Source: Crotophaga sulcirostris (Eukaryota; Chordata; Aves; Cuculiformes; Crotophagidae). From it: a stretch of 64,000 bases of DNA. This document shows, piece by piece, positions 14,660-27,000 of this stretch. The stretch covers positions 2,942,726 to 3,006,725 of the forward strand of contig VYZB01000024.1 in NCBI GenBank assembly GCA_013397455.1. Direction: 5' to 3'. The notes under the pieces are model-generated. The model saw only the letters and a program-made list of their open reading frames with translations. It did no database searches and had not been told where the DNA came from. The position numbers and the translations under genes are program-made. Position 1 is the first letter of the stretch, and each line of letters starts with the position of its first letter.

Positions 14660-15273
14660 AGAGACAAGATGCAACAGAAAGTAAAAGTAAAGCTTTTGCC
14701 AAGAGAAGGTCGAGGGAGGAGACTCCTGCTCTCTTCTCTACTCTAGTGAGACCCCGTCTGGAGTACTGTGTCCAGCTCTGGAACCCTCATCACAGAAAAG
14801 ACACGGATCTGTTGGAAGGGGTCCAGAGGATGGCTGCAAAAATGATCAGAGGCATGGAACACCTCTCCAGTGAGGAAAGGCTGGGAGTCTTGGAGTTGTT
14901 CAGTCTGGAAAAGAGAAGGCACTGGGGAGACCTTCTTACAGCCTTTCAGTACTTAAAAAGGGCCTATGAGAAAGATGGGAAAAACTTTTTAGCAGGGCTG
15001 GTTGCAATAGGACAAAGGGAAATGGTTTTCATCTAAAAGAGGGGAGACTTAGACAAGATATAAGGAAGAAATTTTTTACAGTGAAGGTGGTGAAACACTG
15101 GCACAAATTGCCCAGAGAGATGGTGGATGCCCCAACCCTGGAAACATTCAAGACCAGGTTGGACAGGGCTCTGAGCAAATGGATCCAGTTGAAGATGTCC
15201 CTGGTCGCTGCAGGGGGGTTAGACTAGATGACCTTTAAAGATCCCTTCCAACCTATTCTATGATTCTACGAAA
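14660..15273 (+). mobile_element. CR1 LINE, 5'-truncated, 3' end intact
   Basis: This is the 3' part of a CR1 non-LTR retrotransposon. The frame from 14644 to 15036 encodes the C-terminal part of the ORF2 RT/thumb region, with CR1-typical VRPRLEYCVQLWNPHH, a 'LLEGVQRMAAKMIRGMEHLS' stretch, and LFSLEKRRHWGDLL. CR1-like coding sequence continues shifted in frame after the stop near 15036 (KFFTVKVVKHWHKLP-like). The element ends with CR1 3'-UTR sequence (gatgacctttaaagatccc) and an octamer-type tail (ttctatgattctac) at about 15255-15273. The 5' end is truncated near the 'SRSRE' part of the RT, as is usual for CR1 insertions. The open frame over most of its length makes it one of the better-preserved copies here. 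It lacks the endonuclease and the catalytic RT core, so it cannot move on its own. Confidence 0.92.
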
Positions 15274-17111
15274 TGTCAGTGAACTAAATCTATTTTTATA
15301 GCAAAAAAATTTTGTTACAAAGAATTATAATCTTCTGCCAAAATTTTCACAGCTTTAATTAATTTCAGAGGAGCTGAGCGCAGTTCCTGTTTGCATTATC
15401 AATTAGTATTTCTGCCTTACAGGTTTCATTGTTCCAGCCTCCCACATGCAACCAGCTATCATCACAGCACACTGAGCACACACCCAGCCTAGCTTCTGTG
15501 GAGCAGCAGTGAGTAACATTATTATTCTGCATTACAAAATCGCTGCCCTGCTACCTCCATATTTAATGACGCAGCATTAGCTAAGGGCCCTTGTCACTCC
15601 TCAAGAGAGACAACTATAAAAAGCATCTGCATTTCATAGATAAAATAATTTAAGACTTTCTAAATCTTCATTAGTACAGACATATTGTCCATTTGGCATA
15701 ACAGCATAGAGGTGCCTAATCTGCTTTTAAGTGAGACATCTTAAGAACTACAAGGGATATGGTGCTGTGCTCGTTATTTTAGTAACATAAATAGCTAAGC
15801 TGACTTCAGTGCTTGTAATACTCAAGCTGACAATTCATTTAGAGGATGCCATGCAATTCAGCACAACAGACTGGCATACCTTTACTGCAAACAGAAAATA
15901 TACATTCTACAAAAATCAGCAACATATGGATGATGTTGTACCCACAATTGTTTTTAGCAGTCGCAGTATAAACAAGTGGAAAACTCTTTAGGGAAACTGT
16001 TTTTAAAACTCCGATATGATCTCCAGCCACTGAAAAGTACCCAAGATTGCAGATGTCAAGTCTATAGATGAGGCAGTGGTGGTGCTTCTCTGCCTGCTAC
16101 AGACTGCCAAAGCAGACCTGGGGTTGAGGGCATGTGATGTGTGCAATACGTCATCATGGGAACTGCTGTCCTAGGGGTATCCAGATCCTTCCCCACATGT
16201 CTCCTGCAACCCATGGCATAGCAACGAACCCCAGGGATGGCAAAGCCACTGTCTCTGCCACTACTCAGCTGCCTCCTTGCAGAACATGCGCAGGAGGCAG
16301 CCTCTTGGTGCTCTGCTATGCCTACAGCTTAGTCCTTGTCATCTTTGTCCAGAGCTGGGACCATGGTCCTTACTAGTTTTGCCTTTTAGAACTTAATTTG
16401 TCAAGCCTCAGCACACTGCAGAGCTGAGTCTCAGGGAATGTGCTCAGGTTTCCTTTTCCATGGATGTTGCTGTGCAACACAGACCTGCAGGCAGTAGTTT
16501 GGCTGCAGTACTTGACTGTGAGATGGGCAGGGAGGTAGCCCGTTCCAGGAACCTCACCAGCATGATGATTGTTGAAACCCCAGTAGCTAAGAGCAACGGA
16601 ATAGTTACAAGATCCTCAGCAAGCAAGGCTTCAGAGAAATGAAGCTTTCCCACAGCTGAAAGTGCTACCTGCACCTCAGTGCCAAGAATGTGCTGTCAAG
16701 TTGCTGAATATCACCATCCTCTTGGAAGTCCTTCCTTTCATTCAGGCACAGGATTTGTTGGGGAAGCTTCTGGGAAAAATGCCAAAATGTAAGTATTTGT
16801 ACCCTCCCTCGCTGTCCTTCAGTGCAGCAGCTGCAAAGCACAGCATTTTCCAAGACTTGCATGCCAGTTTACTAAGCTATAATCCTGACTGACTTTCTTC
16901 TTTTCCTTAGTCATCATTTCAAGATCGAAAATACAACTCATTCTCATTCACATTCGTCTTCCTCCACTCATGGTCCAGTTTGGCTGACACTTGCAAGGAA
17001 ATGAGGACAGGAAGTGTCATCAGCTGTTGGTCTGCAGCTGAATGCTCTGAAAAGAAATCCTCTCTCTTATGCTTGTCTGCCCCATCCTCACCCCCTGCCC
17101 CACTACATAAA
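15274..17111. other. Spacer, partly less A+T-rich, no gene identified
   Basis: Between two CR1 pieces lies sequence that turns moderately G+C-richer from about 16060 to 16900. In that part, overlapping frames of 60-80 codons are open on both strands (16134-16376 +, 16444-16674 -, 16662-16892 +, 16665-16862 -). I recognise no protein family in any of them. Open frames on both strands at once point to composition rather than coding. An old decayed transposable element is possible but not shown. Confidence 0.5.
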
Positions 17112-17232
17112 TAGTATCACAGTATTACAAGGTTGGAAAGGACCTCTGAGATCATCGAGTCCAACCTATAGCCTAACACTAACCCCAACCCACTTCTAAA
17201 CCATGGCAATGAGTGCCTCATCCAATCTCCTC
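17112..17232 (-). mobile_element. CR1 LINE 3' end fragment, antisense
   Basis: Read on the plus strand this is the reverse complement of a CR1 3' end: a decayed octamer tail (atcacagtattacaagg), then ttggaaaggacctctgag, atcatcgagtccaacc, and 3' coding/UTR sequence with 'cctaacact' and 'aaaccatg'. The similarity fades beyond about 17232, so only a severely 5'-truncated or deleted copy remains. The frame is not interpretable. Confidence 0.75.
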
Positions 17233-20200
17233 TAGTAGAGGTTGTTTTCTTCAGCATTGCTGTGTAGTTCTGCTTTACTGGAGGCACTTTTGTCCCACAG
17301 TATTCCATGTGCTCTCCTGGCTTTATCTCTATCTTCATCATCTTCCTTAACTGGCTTCAGTTCAGACCATTACTTTGTGTGCACCTCCCCACACATTGCT
17401 CTGGCACTGCATGGCCGTGCCATGGCACACTGAGATAGTCACTGGTAGCTTCAGAGGGTTTTGCTGGGCAGAAAATGGAATCAGCTGGGAAAATTTTGGT
17501 GCTGGCTAAACACAATCTCACAGGTAGTTTCTCAATATTGAAAGTAAAAGGAAGAGCAGCGAGGACAGCAAACATGAGCCAAGGTAACCCCAGAGCAAGG
17601 CCACTTGCCAGTCTGTAGCTTGCAATAGAAAGGAAACCAAAAGAGGTGCAAAGTGCCCTTGGTGGAGTCCCAGGGCTCAGGGGCCGCACAAGATGAGCTG
17701 GAAGGGAGCAAGGGAGCTGAGACCAAACCCAAAGAGCTGAAGCATTTCTCTAGTACTATATTTGGATGCTGTAGAACAGATTTATTAGAGAACAATAATT
17801 TATGCCTCCTTTCACATTTTGAGAAGTTTGCTGTCCTTTATTATCTCTGATAATCCAATCTACCTCATTCGATCCTTACAGTATCACCTGTGAATGTGTT
17901 TGTATGCTGCCTCTATTTCATTCTCATTTATCACTAGAAATCCATCACCTCAATATTCAGTTCAGCCAACGTGAATCACACCATATCCTCTGGAAGATAT
18001 TATTGGGTCTGTAGCAAAATAATGTTTTTGAAAGGATATAAAAGACTCAATTTATAAAGCATTTCTGTGGTATGTCTGTATTGATACAAGATGACTGAGG
18101 ACTCAGCATAAGAAATGGCAGCAGTGACTTAACCTGAAAATACCTCTGCCTTCCCTCCACATTTAAGTATTGAATTTTAGCTGTACTGATATATTTTGAC
18201 ATCAGAAGCCCAGGAAAAGATCATTTCAAACAAAGAAAAATAATAAAATTAATTCTCTAAGATGCCTAATATGAATGATGTTAAGTGTCAGAACAGTAGC
18301 ACAAAAGTTTGAACAAAGACATTGCAAAGGAGATAGCTTGTGAAATTTCTTGTCATCAAAGTAGGCAAAGCACTATTATAATAATATAATGAAAAAGGAT
18401 CTCTGTAGCAGCTTAGATGCAGCCTCAAGAGAGAGCTGTTATTATTCACAGCTGCCTCGTAAACACCACTAAGTCAGCCAGGAAAAGTCCAGGTCCTTAA
18501 ACAATGACATGACAAAATATACAGGGAATTAGACAGATACAGGGCAACTAGGTTTGCTACGTTCTCACCTGGGATCTGAGCAGGAATGGAAACCTTCCAC
18601 AGAATGGCAAGAACGCTGATTAAATTTTAAGTGTTTCATTTCAAGAACAACTGAAAAGAGGCCAGATCTGTTTTTTTCATTTAGGTAATAAAATTGCACA
18701 TATTCATCTAGTTAATAAAAAATATTTCTATGGACAATAGGGCTGGAGACACACTGAGCACCTTGACAATGAATACAGTTTTAGATCTGGCTTATTCTAA
18801 GTGCTTCTTTTTCATGCACATTGATGTTTTTACTAGCTGCCTAGATTTATAGATACAAGATGGAAAGAGCTTGTTTCAAAGTGATAATGTTTAAAAGGCT
18901 GCTAAAACACAGGCAGGATCCAGTCCTACAATCAGGTGCTCAGCATCTAAAATGAAGCTCTTCAGCTCCTTCATCGGCTGTCTCATACAAAATCAGTATA
19001 CTGTGAATTTCTAAGAGATGGTGGTCCTAGCACATGAATCCTAGTAAAAATGTCTTCTTAGGACAGACATATCAACAGACAGAAAACACCTGAATAATAA
19101 ATTCATTATGAAATGAGTACTGTTTCTTTAAAAAAAAAATCCATTCTAAGTATTCAGCTTCAGTGACAATGTGCATTGACATTTTCAAGAATAAGTTATT
19201 TTTAAGCAAGGTCTGTTATTAATGCTTACAACAACTTTTTGGGATCCCTTTGTTATGTAGGAGCTCATAACTTTTATCTTATAGAGACAAGAATCTCTGG
19301 ATTCTATGTATTACACAGATGTCAATATGAAAAAAATATGCTGAAATTTTGAAATTCTTTTGGACTTCCAGTGCTTTAAACTGGAGAACAATTCAGGAAA
19401 GTAAAAAAATGAGAGTCTTAAGCCTCTAAACTTTTACACAGTGTGTGGTTTGGTCATAGATCAAAGCAACAGAGGTGAAAGGAGGAGCTGCAAGAGTGCC
19501 AGTGGATGGGTTAGTGGTTGTGGTTTCTGTTGTGCTCCGACTACTTTTCTGCACTCTCTCTGAACATGCTTACCAACCTAATCTGTGTGCAGTTTTACTA
19601 AGGGATTTGACTGACAAGGTCTGGCTGGAAGACATACAAGGAAAATGAGCTTCAAATCTATCAACAACCATACTGGGAACTTGGCATACTTCCAGAACAA
19701 AGTAGAAGCTTGAATGTTTTTGAAAGTGAATGTCTGAGAAAATTACGACCTACCACCTGTTTCTATAGAAGGAGATTAAATTCTACAACAAATTACTTAC
19801 TGTGTATTCACCCATACCTAAACAGTGTTTAGAACTGCTTATAAAAGGAAATTCAGACAAAAATACTTACATAATCTATTGGAATCTTGTGAAAGCAGAG
19901 AAAGTTGCAGCTGCATTAATATTGTATTTTCACTAAATGGAAGGATGGGACTGACAGCCCTAAAGAGAGAGAATTGCAATGAATAATTCTTTCAGAACTA
20001 AATGTGCAAATTTGAGCAATTAAACTATAAGCTACTCGGATACATTTCAAGGCTAAATCTTAACACCCTGTAGGAAAAGGAACAGACAGGCTTGCTGAGA
20101 GTGCAGCAAGTTTGACTTCAGAGTTTCTCAGTCTGTACATCACATAGGCTATGGCCTAAAGCTGATTGTGCTGTGTATAACATCCTCTCCCATGTAGCTA

Positions 20201-21489
20201 GGCATTACTATATAGCCAAAGTCATAAAGTGCAGTAGCAGTTAAGTGGACTTAGTTTCACAACTGCAGTGCTCAGATTGCAATGAAAAGCCTGATCTGCT
20301 GTGGAAGAAATTCGAGATAAGAAAAGATATGTACCACCTAACTCATTTTTCAAAAGGAGGTACCATCAGCTTAAAAATTGGGGGATGCATACTAAAATAG
20401 CAAAAAGGGGAAATGAAACTTAAGGTGATGTCCACTCTGCTGTTTCTCTTTAATGAAGCCACAGTTGCTACCTAGCACCACTGGCTGAAACTTACACTGA
20501 AACACAAGTTATTTAGATAAAAGTAATGCTGTCACCTAGAAATTAATTAAAGGTTTAGTTGTACTAGTAACTATTAATTAGCATGAGTGGAATAATTAAC
20601 TTTCTGACTTCCTGATTTTCCTGATTTTTTTTACTTTCTGCTTTGCATCTTTGTAGAGGGCAAGTAGAGCATAGCAATATGGAATAATGATAATTTCTTT
20701 ACACTTTCATAGATTATTCCATTAATCTTTGCTTGAAAAGAATGTACTTTGCTTTGCTCTGGCCCAGGGAAAGAAGACTGCCAATGATTTTCTAATTCAC
20801 CCTAGCAACTGTTTACCTGACCAATACAGGAATATGTAGGAAAATAAAACCCCATACACAAACAAACAACTTCTAAATTTACAAATGGAAAATTACCAGC
20901 TAAATTTTAAGTTGAAGAGCTAAGGTAAGACGTGACTACAATAGAATCACAATTTTTAAAGAGTTTTCCTAAAAATCAGAAGTTTCCCTGTCTACCTTTG
21001 TTCTGCATACTTCACTGCCAATATAAAGAGCAGAAGTAAACATAAAGGTCAGTCAATATGCTGGGGAAGTACGAGTGATCTTTTGTTCTACCCTTTTCTA
21101 TTGCTTGATGAATTACAAGTGCTAAAGCAAAGAACAGGAGCTGTTATAAATATTATAGTGCATTCCAGGACATCATTTTCATAAGCTTTTCGAGTCAGAT
21201 TAATAGGACGACTAAGAAAACAGCCTATACGTCCTATTGGAATAACGTGGTTTAAGTGGCCTTTGGTTTAAGATAACACAAAGAGATGATTTGGTTAAAA
21301 TACATGAGGTGGAGATTTTTTCTTTCCAGGACACATTCATGTGTCTGGAGATCCACCAGTTCTCTACTGAGGTCTATAGAATGAGTTCCACCTACATCAG
21401 TGGCTTTTGACTCTATATTCCTTGCAGATATGATTTCTTTATTGTGGACTTGTAATTTTCAGTATTCACATTTCCTCTGCTTTTTTTTT
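17233..21489. other. Unique A+T-rich spacer with TAATTA cluster
   Basis: No gene is supported. Frames at 17357-17689 (-, 110 codons) and 17532-17795 (-) overlap each other and match no family I know. Around 20541-20600 there are three TAATTA homeodomain-type cores within 60 bases. From 17900 onward the sequence is ordinary A+T-rich non-coding DNA. Confidence 0.5.
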
Positions 21490-21930
21490 CCATTCAGCCT
21501 CTCTGGCTCTACTAGAGAGCCCTCTCTTGATATGTCCTAATATCATGCTTGCTTTTTTCATACTACATCACATTTATGATTGTTGTTTATCTTTTGATAA
21601 ACTCATGCATCTTGATCTTTTTCTGTTTGCTGTTTCCAGCTAATGAACGTCTTGCACTTGCAGCAAAAATTTTTGTCCTTAAATTCATGGCATTGCATGT
21701 AGCATTGTTTCATTTCATTTCATTTCATTTCATTTCATTTCATTTCATTTCTATTATTTTGCCTTCTGGATCATCAAGTTCCTGTAGCAGGATACTCTAA
21801 CATTCATCTATATTCCCAGTATCTTCCACCTTGTGTCATCAGTAATTTTATTCCCTCATTTCGAACGGAGTCAGGGTCACTAATGAAAACAGTAGAAGTG
21901 CTGGGTCACTATAGGATTCTATATCACAAG
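21490..21930 (-). mobile_element. Ancient CR1-type LINE fragment (RT region), antisense
   Basis: On the minus strand the sequence follows the archosaur/turtle CR1 ORF2 RT region in order. About 21840-21800 is an ADDT-like segment (ctgatgacacaagg). About 21790-21760 is a 'caggaacttgatgatcc' segment. About 21700-21650 corresponds to the 'KVMHLGTKNFCCK' region (gcaatgccatgaatttaagg, then caaaaatttttgctgcaag). About 21640-21600 is 'ETAEKD' (ggaaacagcaaacagaaaaag). About 21570-21510 is 'NVVKKASMILGHIKRG' (aatgtgatgtagtatg, then aaaaaagcaagcatgatatt). Stops and frameshifts are numerous, so this is a long-dead copy. The edges are gradual and approximate. A microsatellite has expanded inside it at 21708-21751. 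The assignment relies on remembered family sequence, not an alignment. Confidence 0.68.
21708..21751 (+). repeat. (TTTCA)n microsatellite, 8 units plus TTTC
   Basis: Eight uninterrupted TTTCA units and a partial ninth run from 21708 to 21751. On the minus strand this is (TGAAA)n and sits where the CR1 RT coding sequence normally reads 'aatgaaatttaatag'. The array probably arose by slippage from that ATGAAAT seed within the old CR1 copy. Confidence 0.95.
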
Positions 21931-22716
21931 GATGCTGTAGATGAGTTGGGTTTTTTTTGCTAGTGTTGATTTTTCTGCTGCTATGCTGTCAGCCTTAATT
22001 CCTTAAGAAATACTGACAGCTACTTCCTCCAGTCCATCAGCTGCATTTTATTTTTTTGTGTGCAGAATTGCCCAGAAGGTATCAGAGTCTTGGTCAGGGT
22101 GCTTTACCAGGACTAGATATCACAGGGACAAAACTGGAAGTCTGACTTGGCTCTCACAAGTTCTGCATTTTTAATTCAAGTGAAAGAAGATATGTTTGTT
22201 CCTAGCATACCTGGTTATTTGCCATCCCTTACTTTTGATGCTAAATCATACAAGCCTTTTTTCTCTCTGACAGTCACAAGCACTGGGCTCATATAAAGAC
22301 TGACCTTTACTTCATTACTGACAATAAGCAAGCTCTGAATGTGTGTTTGCTTAGCTCACAGATACCCACAGGGACTTCATACAAAAATAGACTGTGGGTC
22401 TGGAAATTGCACAGGAAGAAATGAAAAGTCTAACTCAAGGTGTTTTGATTTCACTTGCTAATCTCCAGGGGGAGGAACCTCTCTCATCTCTTCTTGATCA
22501 AAGGCAATTCTTGACTTTGTAAGTGAGAAGGTCATAAAAGCTGATTAACTCAGCTTGAAGGCTCTAGAATATTCAGGAAAAAAAATAAGACTTGGTGGGA
22601 AACTTAACAAAGTACTTCAAAATGGAAAATACAATTATATTTTGAAACATCTCAGTTTTGACAAAAGTAATTTCTTGCTGAAAAAAGAAAAGATACTCTT
22701 GAAATCTTCTGGATTT
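21931..22716. other. Spacer up to the assembly gap
   Basis: A+T-rich sequence without a recognisable gene or repeat. It may include the decayed 5' continuation of the neighbouring antisense CR1 fragment, but I cannot follow the similarity with confidence past about 21930. Confidence 0.4.
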
Positions 22717-22811
22717 NNNNNNNNNNNNNNNNNNNNNNNNNNNNNNNNNNNNNNNNNNNNNNNNNNNNNNNNNNNNNNNNNNNNNNNNNNNNNNNNNNNN
22801 NNNNNNNNNNN
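22717..22811. other. Assembly gap, 95 N
   Basis: A run of 95 undetermined bases. The length is not a round placeholder such as 100, so it may be an estimated gap size. Open frames that appear to cross it have no meaning. Confidence 0.99.
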
Positions 22812-23044
22812 ACTATTCACTTTGGTTGGTTTTACAGCTTATTTCAATCTAGGAACAACTGATTTATGACAGAGCTTTCATTGATTGATATTGTTTATGT
22901 ATAGATACATACCAAATTTTTTTCCCGTGTACAGGAGGAACTGATAAAGCAGTCTTTTTTTTCTACTCACTCCAGTGAGTGCTTTTTGGTATTCCATGAA
23001 ACAGTCATTCCCTGAATTGCTTCTCTGGCCTTAACACCAAGGCT

Positions 23045-23066
23045 GGCTCAGGCAGTCACCTGAGCC
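23045..23066. repeat. Short inverted repeat, 8-bp stem, 6-base loop
   Basis: GGCTCAGG at 23045-23052 is perfectly complementary to CCTGAGCC at 23059-23066, separated by CAGTCA. The stem is G+C-rich in a locally A+T-rich setting. No U-run follows and no gene lies next to it, so a terminator or structural-RNA role is not supported. Confidence 0.7.
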
Positions 23067-24020
23067 TGGGGCTTGAGGTAATTGTGGCTGCTACTAAGCT
23101 TTAGAGCCTGTGGTCCCCCACTGGTTTGTCATCTGCTCTTCAGATCTTCTACAACTGTATCCATAAGCACTCCTAACCTGGTCCCAGAAGTCTTTGTTGA
23201 AGAGTGGTAATATAGACAGAAAGGTCTGAATTTATCACAAGACTGAAGAGGGTTTAGCATGCACTTTTCCCTCTTCTAGTGCAGTCCTGGCCCTGTAACT
23301 GAACAGTGATGGATAAAAGCATATACACAACTTCATTTGCTCTTCAGTATGAAGCTTCAGAGCTCTCGGTGGAAAACAGAAAGTAACTGCCTGATGACAC
23401 TGTGAACAGTGTACAGTCACACTTGGGGGAATTAAATTAAATAATTGACATGCTGCAACCATCTATGCAGCCACTAGAAAATAGGCTGTTAGCAGAAAGG
23501 ACAGGTTGGAGATGATAAAGTTAGTCAAAAGTAAAAGTGGCTTAAATGGAATTGAAGTGTGGGGGCATCAGAGTACCAGCGTTCATAAAAGGCAAATGCA
23601 TCTTTCTGCGCTGATGCTTCCATAAGGAGACAATGAGAAGTCACCGTCATGCTGCATTCAATGCTAGTTTGGTTTACCACTATGCTAGGAACATGCACCA
23701 TTTTTCTTACTATGAATTTAAACGTATTTTATCTTATTTATTTTTAAATGGTCCAAATTATTTAGCAAAGAGATTAAGATCTGGGACACAGTCTGTTCTA
23801 TGTTTTCAGAAAGGGAAATGCAGGAATTGCAGTATTATATGTTTGTTTTCATTTTCCTTGAGGTCAAAACCTATATCTAAAAATACGCTTTCATTGAAGC
23901 ACAGTTTTGGAGTGAGGCACGAACTCCTTTTTGGCTTTCTATAGCCTACAGTAAGTCAGACTAGGTTATAAAAAACGTCCCTTTTGAGTTCTAGGAGTCT
24001 CAAAATTGTCAGAATTGCTC

Positions 24021-24040
24021 TACAGTGCCACCTAATGACA
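24021..24040 (+). promoter_or_regulatory. CTCF-like sequence
   Basis: The sequence tacagtgccacctaatgaca resembles the CTCF core in its minus orientation (consensus around CAGTGCCACCTxxTGG). The CAGTGCCACCT part fits well, while the trailing TGG is TGA here. A single motif match by eye in 64 kb is weak evidence, and occupancy cannot be judged from sequence. Confidence 0.3.
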
Positions 24041-27000
24041 CTGAGAGGTTCACATGAGATCCATTTTTAAGATTCATAGTATGCAAGTCTTCAATATGAA
24101 GCAATCAATACTTTACAGATTCTATAAATATCTTTAAAACGTATTTCTCCTCTAAAATGCGTGACATCATGTCCTTCTAATTCAAATAGTATTCAGAAAT
24201 ACATGACAAATATGTATGCAAAAGGAAACATTAGATATCTGTTATGTGAATGCTAAACAAGCTATTAGTACTTTACCTTCCTTTTCCACACATGAAAAGG
24301 TATGTAAGTTCTCCGGCACCAAAGAAAACAGAAAATCCTTTTTAAGACATAGATCATATTTTAGCATATAGAAAGGAAAGCTTGTAATAAATTACTAGTA
24401 AGAATACTCTGTCTGCAAGGGGGGGAAAAAAAAGCAGAACTTTCATAGTGTTTCTCTGGGATGCAGAAATTGGCTGTATTCATAGACAGATGTTCTCCAT
24501 TAAAAATCTGTCAACCCTGGGTGCTTCTCTTGTTAACCTTGCTGGGAAAATATGTCCTGATGCCTAAGAGATTACTTTCAGGCCATAGCAGATAAATGGC
24601 AATTTTCAGATGTTTGTGTTTGGTGCAGAACACCATCAGCTATCAGTACTGCCATCACCTAAGGAAACCGAATGACTTGAAAGTATTTCTGGGTTGATTT
24701 GGTTGTTTTTCTGGCTTCCTCTGGGTTCTATAGATTTCTTGACTGCAAGAGAATGTTTTTGTCATGAAACTGGTTTTCATGCACAGTGTATGGTGTGCTG
24801 GAATCTGTGCTGAACTGTGAGTGCATCCTTTAGAAAAAAATCTAGGAGTGGATTCATGCTTTCTGTGGTGCTCAGCTGTTTGAAACTGTTTCTGCTCACA
24901 AAGACCATACCTAAGGAACAGCTGCTGTGACTGCTCTTGCATTGGCCGGCTCCTGTCACAACAATATTCTGCTGTATTTTTCATTTTCTGTGTGTGCTTC
25001 TTGATGTGGCCTCTTTGCCTGATCAGAGTTGTGGGCCAGTGCTCTTGCTGGACTTATCTAGTATGTGATAACCATGTTGGAGATCCCTGTACTAGCTTCC
25101 AGGAAACAAATATGTCTGCATGATGCAGCAAGGCATCCATCAGAACTATCAGCTTTGAGGTCAGAATTGTCATATTATTGTGTGGCTCTGTATCAGGGCC
25201 ACTTCCAGAGCAGCTGATTCAGTAGTAGTTGGTCTAGTTCCAGTATGACCTGGGGGATCCTTGTGTTTCAGCTCATGCAGATGATGATGTACTTATGATA
25301 GCATTTTACTGGCGTAATTAGATGCCACCTTCAAAACCTTTGAGAGAAAAATATTGTCTGCAGCTAGTCATCTGATTAAATTGAATTGTTAACTAATCAA
25401 GTTATGAGCATTCAGAGGATAATAAGGTGGTAAATCAAAGGCTTAAGTGTGTTGGTCAAAACCAAACACTGTCAAACCAGTTTTGTTCCTTACAGGGTAA
25501 ATAGCTTAGCAGGAAAGGTATCAGTAACAGACTTTATAAATTTCAACCCAAGAAAAGGTGCTGGTGGTGCAGTAAAGGGTTCTGACTTGAACAGTTATAC
25601 AAACAGATCCATCGAGAACAGTTTGTAGCTGAATTTGTTGTCAAACTGGAAGCCTGTCTCATCTGACTCCACAAAAGTCCGAACTGGAGTCAAAACTGGT
25701 TGATATTTCCATCATCAACTTGAAGGCTGAAATTCTGATAGTCTCAGACATTAGGTTAAATGTACTGATGACCTGTTTGAATGAAATTGAATGAAAAGGA
25801 ATAAGTAGCTGGGAATAATAAGTATATAGAAGTCAATAGGGTGGAATGGACAACATTTCTGCACTCAGATTATTATATTCTCCATTATGTTATGTTGTCC
25901 GTTATGTGGCCCTCTCCTAAAATCTGTATCAAGTGCCCGAAGTGACCTCCTCATTTTAATTGACCTGTTGGTGCATTGATGAAAAATGAAGTCTTTCTAA
26001 TGTTTATTCTAGCCAAAATATCTTGCATCATCACCTCAATTTGTTAACACTGAAACTTTAAAAAGCCCTTAATATTAGTAAACTGTAAGACTTAGAAAAA
26101 AGGATAGCTCCTAAAGTTTCAGTGTTCACTGAAGAGAAAGTGATGGGAAGGAAATATTTAATTTGATTTCACAGAAACTTTTAAACCACAGTAGCTTTTT
26201 ATGACCTTGATGATTCAGTGATCCTGTTAAGGAAACCCACAGTATTTTATATTAACCAATTCCCATTTTGTATGGTAAATTGCTACCTATTATGTTGATT
26301 TTCATTTTGACGTAGTCAAATTCCTTTGCTGCTATAAGCTAAATAATAGCTTTGTTGATTAACTAAAAGCTGGTGTAAGTGTTTTCCATTGTTTTGTTGT
26401 ACCTTCCCCTCCTTCTGTGCTTGCTTTTCAGTAGATAATTCCCATAAAACCTTTTTATCCCCTCACTCCTCCTTTTTCTTCGAACAACAGCCAGTCATCA
26501 TGAAGATTGACACTATTTCATAAAATTGTCAGTGGTTATTAATTTTTAGATGATTTATAAGACATGTGGAAAGGCCAGTTAAGCTTCATTCTCTTTGGCA
26601 TATTGTGATATTTCACTGGCATATAAATGCTGCTAATTGCCATTTAAAATTGTTCATGCTTTTTCATTCCTCTGTAATTACCATGTTAAAAATAGATGCT
26701 ATATCAATAAGATGCAACAAAAGGTTAATGCAAGATTTTTTTGGTGCACTAGAGGACCTAACCTCAAGGAGAGAGAAGTCTAAAGGGTCTATGTCATTTC
26801 ATACATTAAAAGGGGTAAGAGCAATTCATTTTTGGAACTTTTCTGGAAGAAGATCATTCTGAAAGGAGTAAAAGTCTCATCCTTCATATAAGCAAACTGT
26901 TATTTCAACCAAACTGTCCAACATCATTACTGTAAATACAATGCCATAGAGTGGCATCTAATTAAGCCAAGTAATTCCACTAAGTTGGGTTCATTTTGAA

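Noticed and set aside
16444..16892. Overlapping frames on both strands, possibly an old retroviral or transposon gene
   Set aside because: No recognisable protease, RT, integrase or envelope motif. Open frames on both strands fit locally higher G+C.
17357..17689. 110-codon minus frame as a candidate exon
   Set aside because: It overlaps an unrelated minus frame (17532-17795), has no recognisable family, and sits just beyond a CR1 fragment in mildly G+C-richer sequence.
22555..22869. Open frames of 61-104 codons on both strands across the N run
   Set aside because: They exist only because N codons are not read as stops.
23045..23066. Hairpin as a terminator or structured RNA
   Set aside because: The stem is perfect but only 8 bp, with no U-tract and no adjacent gene in a eukaryotic non-coding region.
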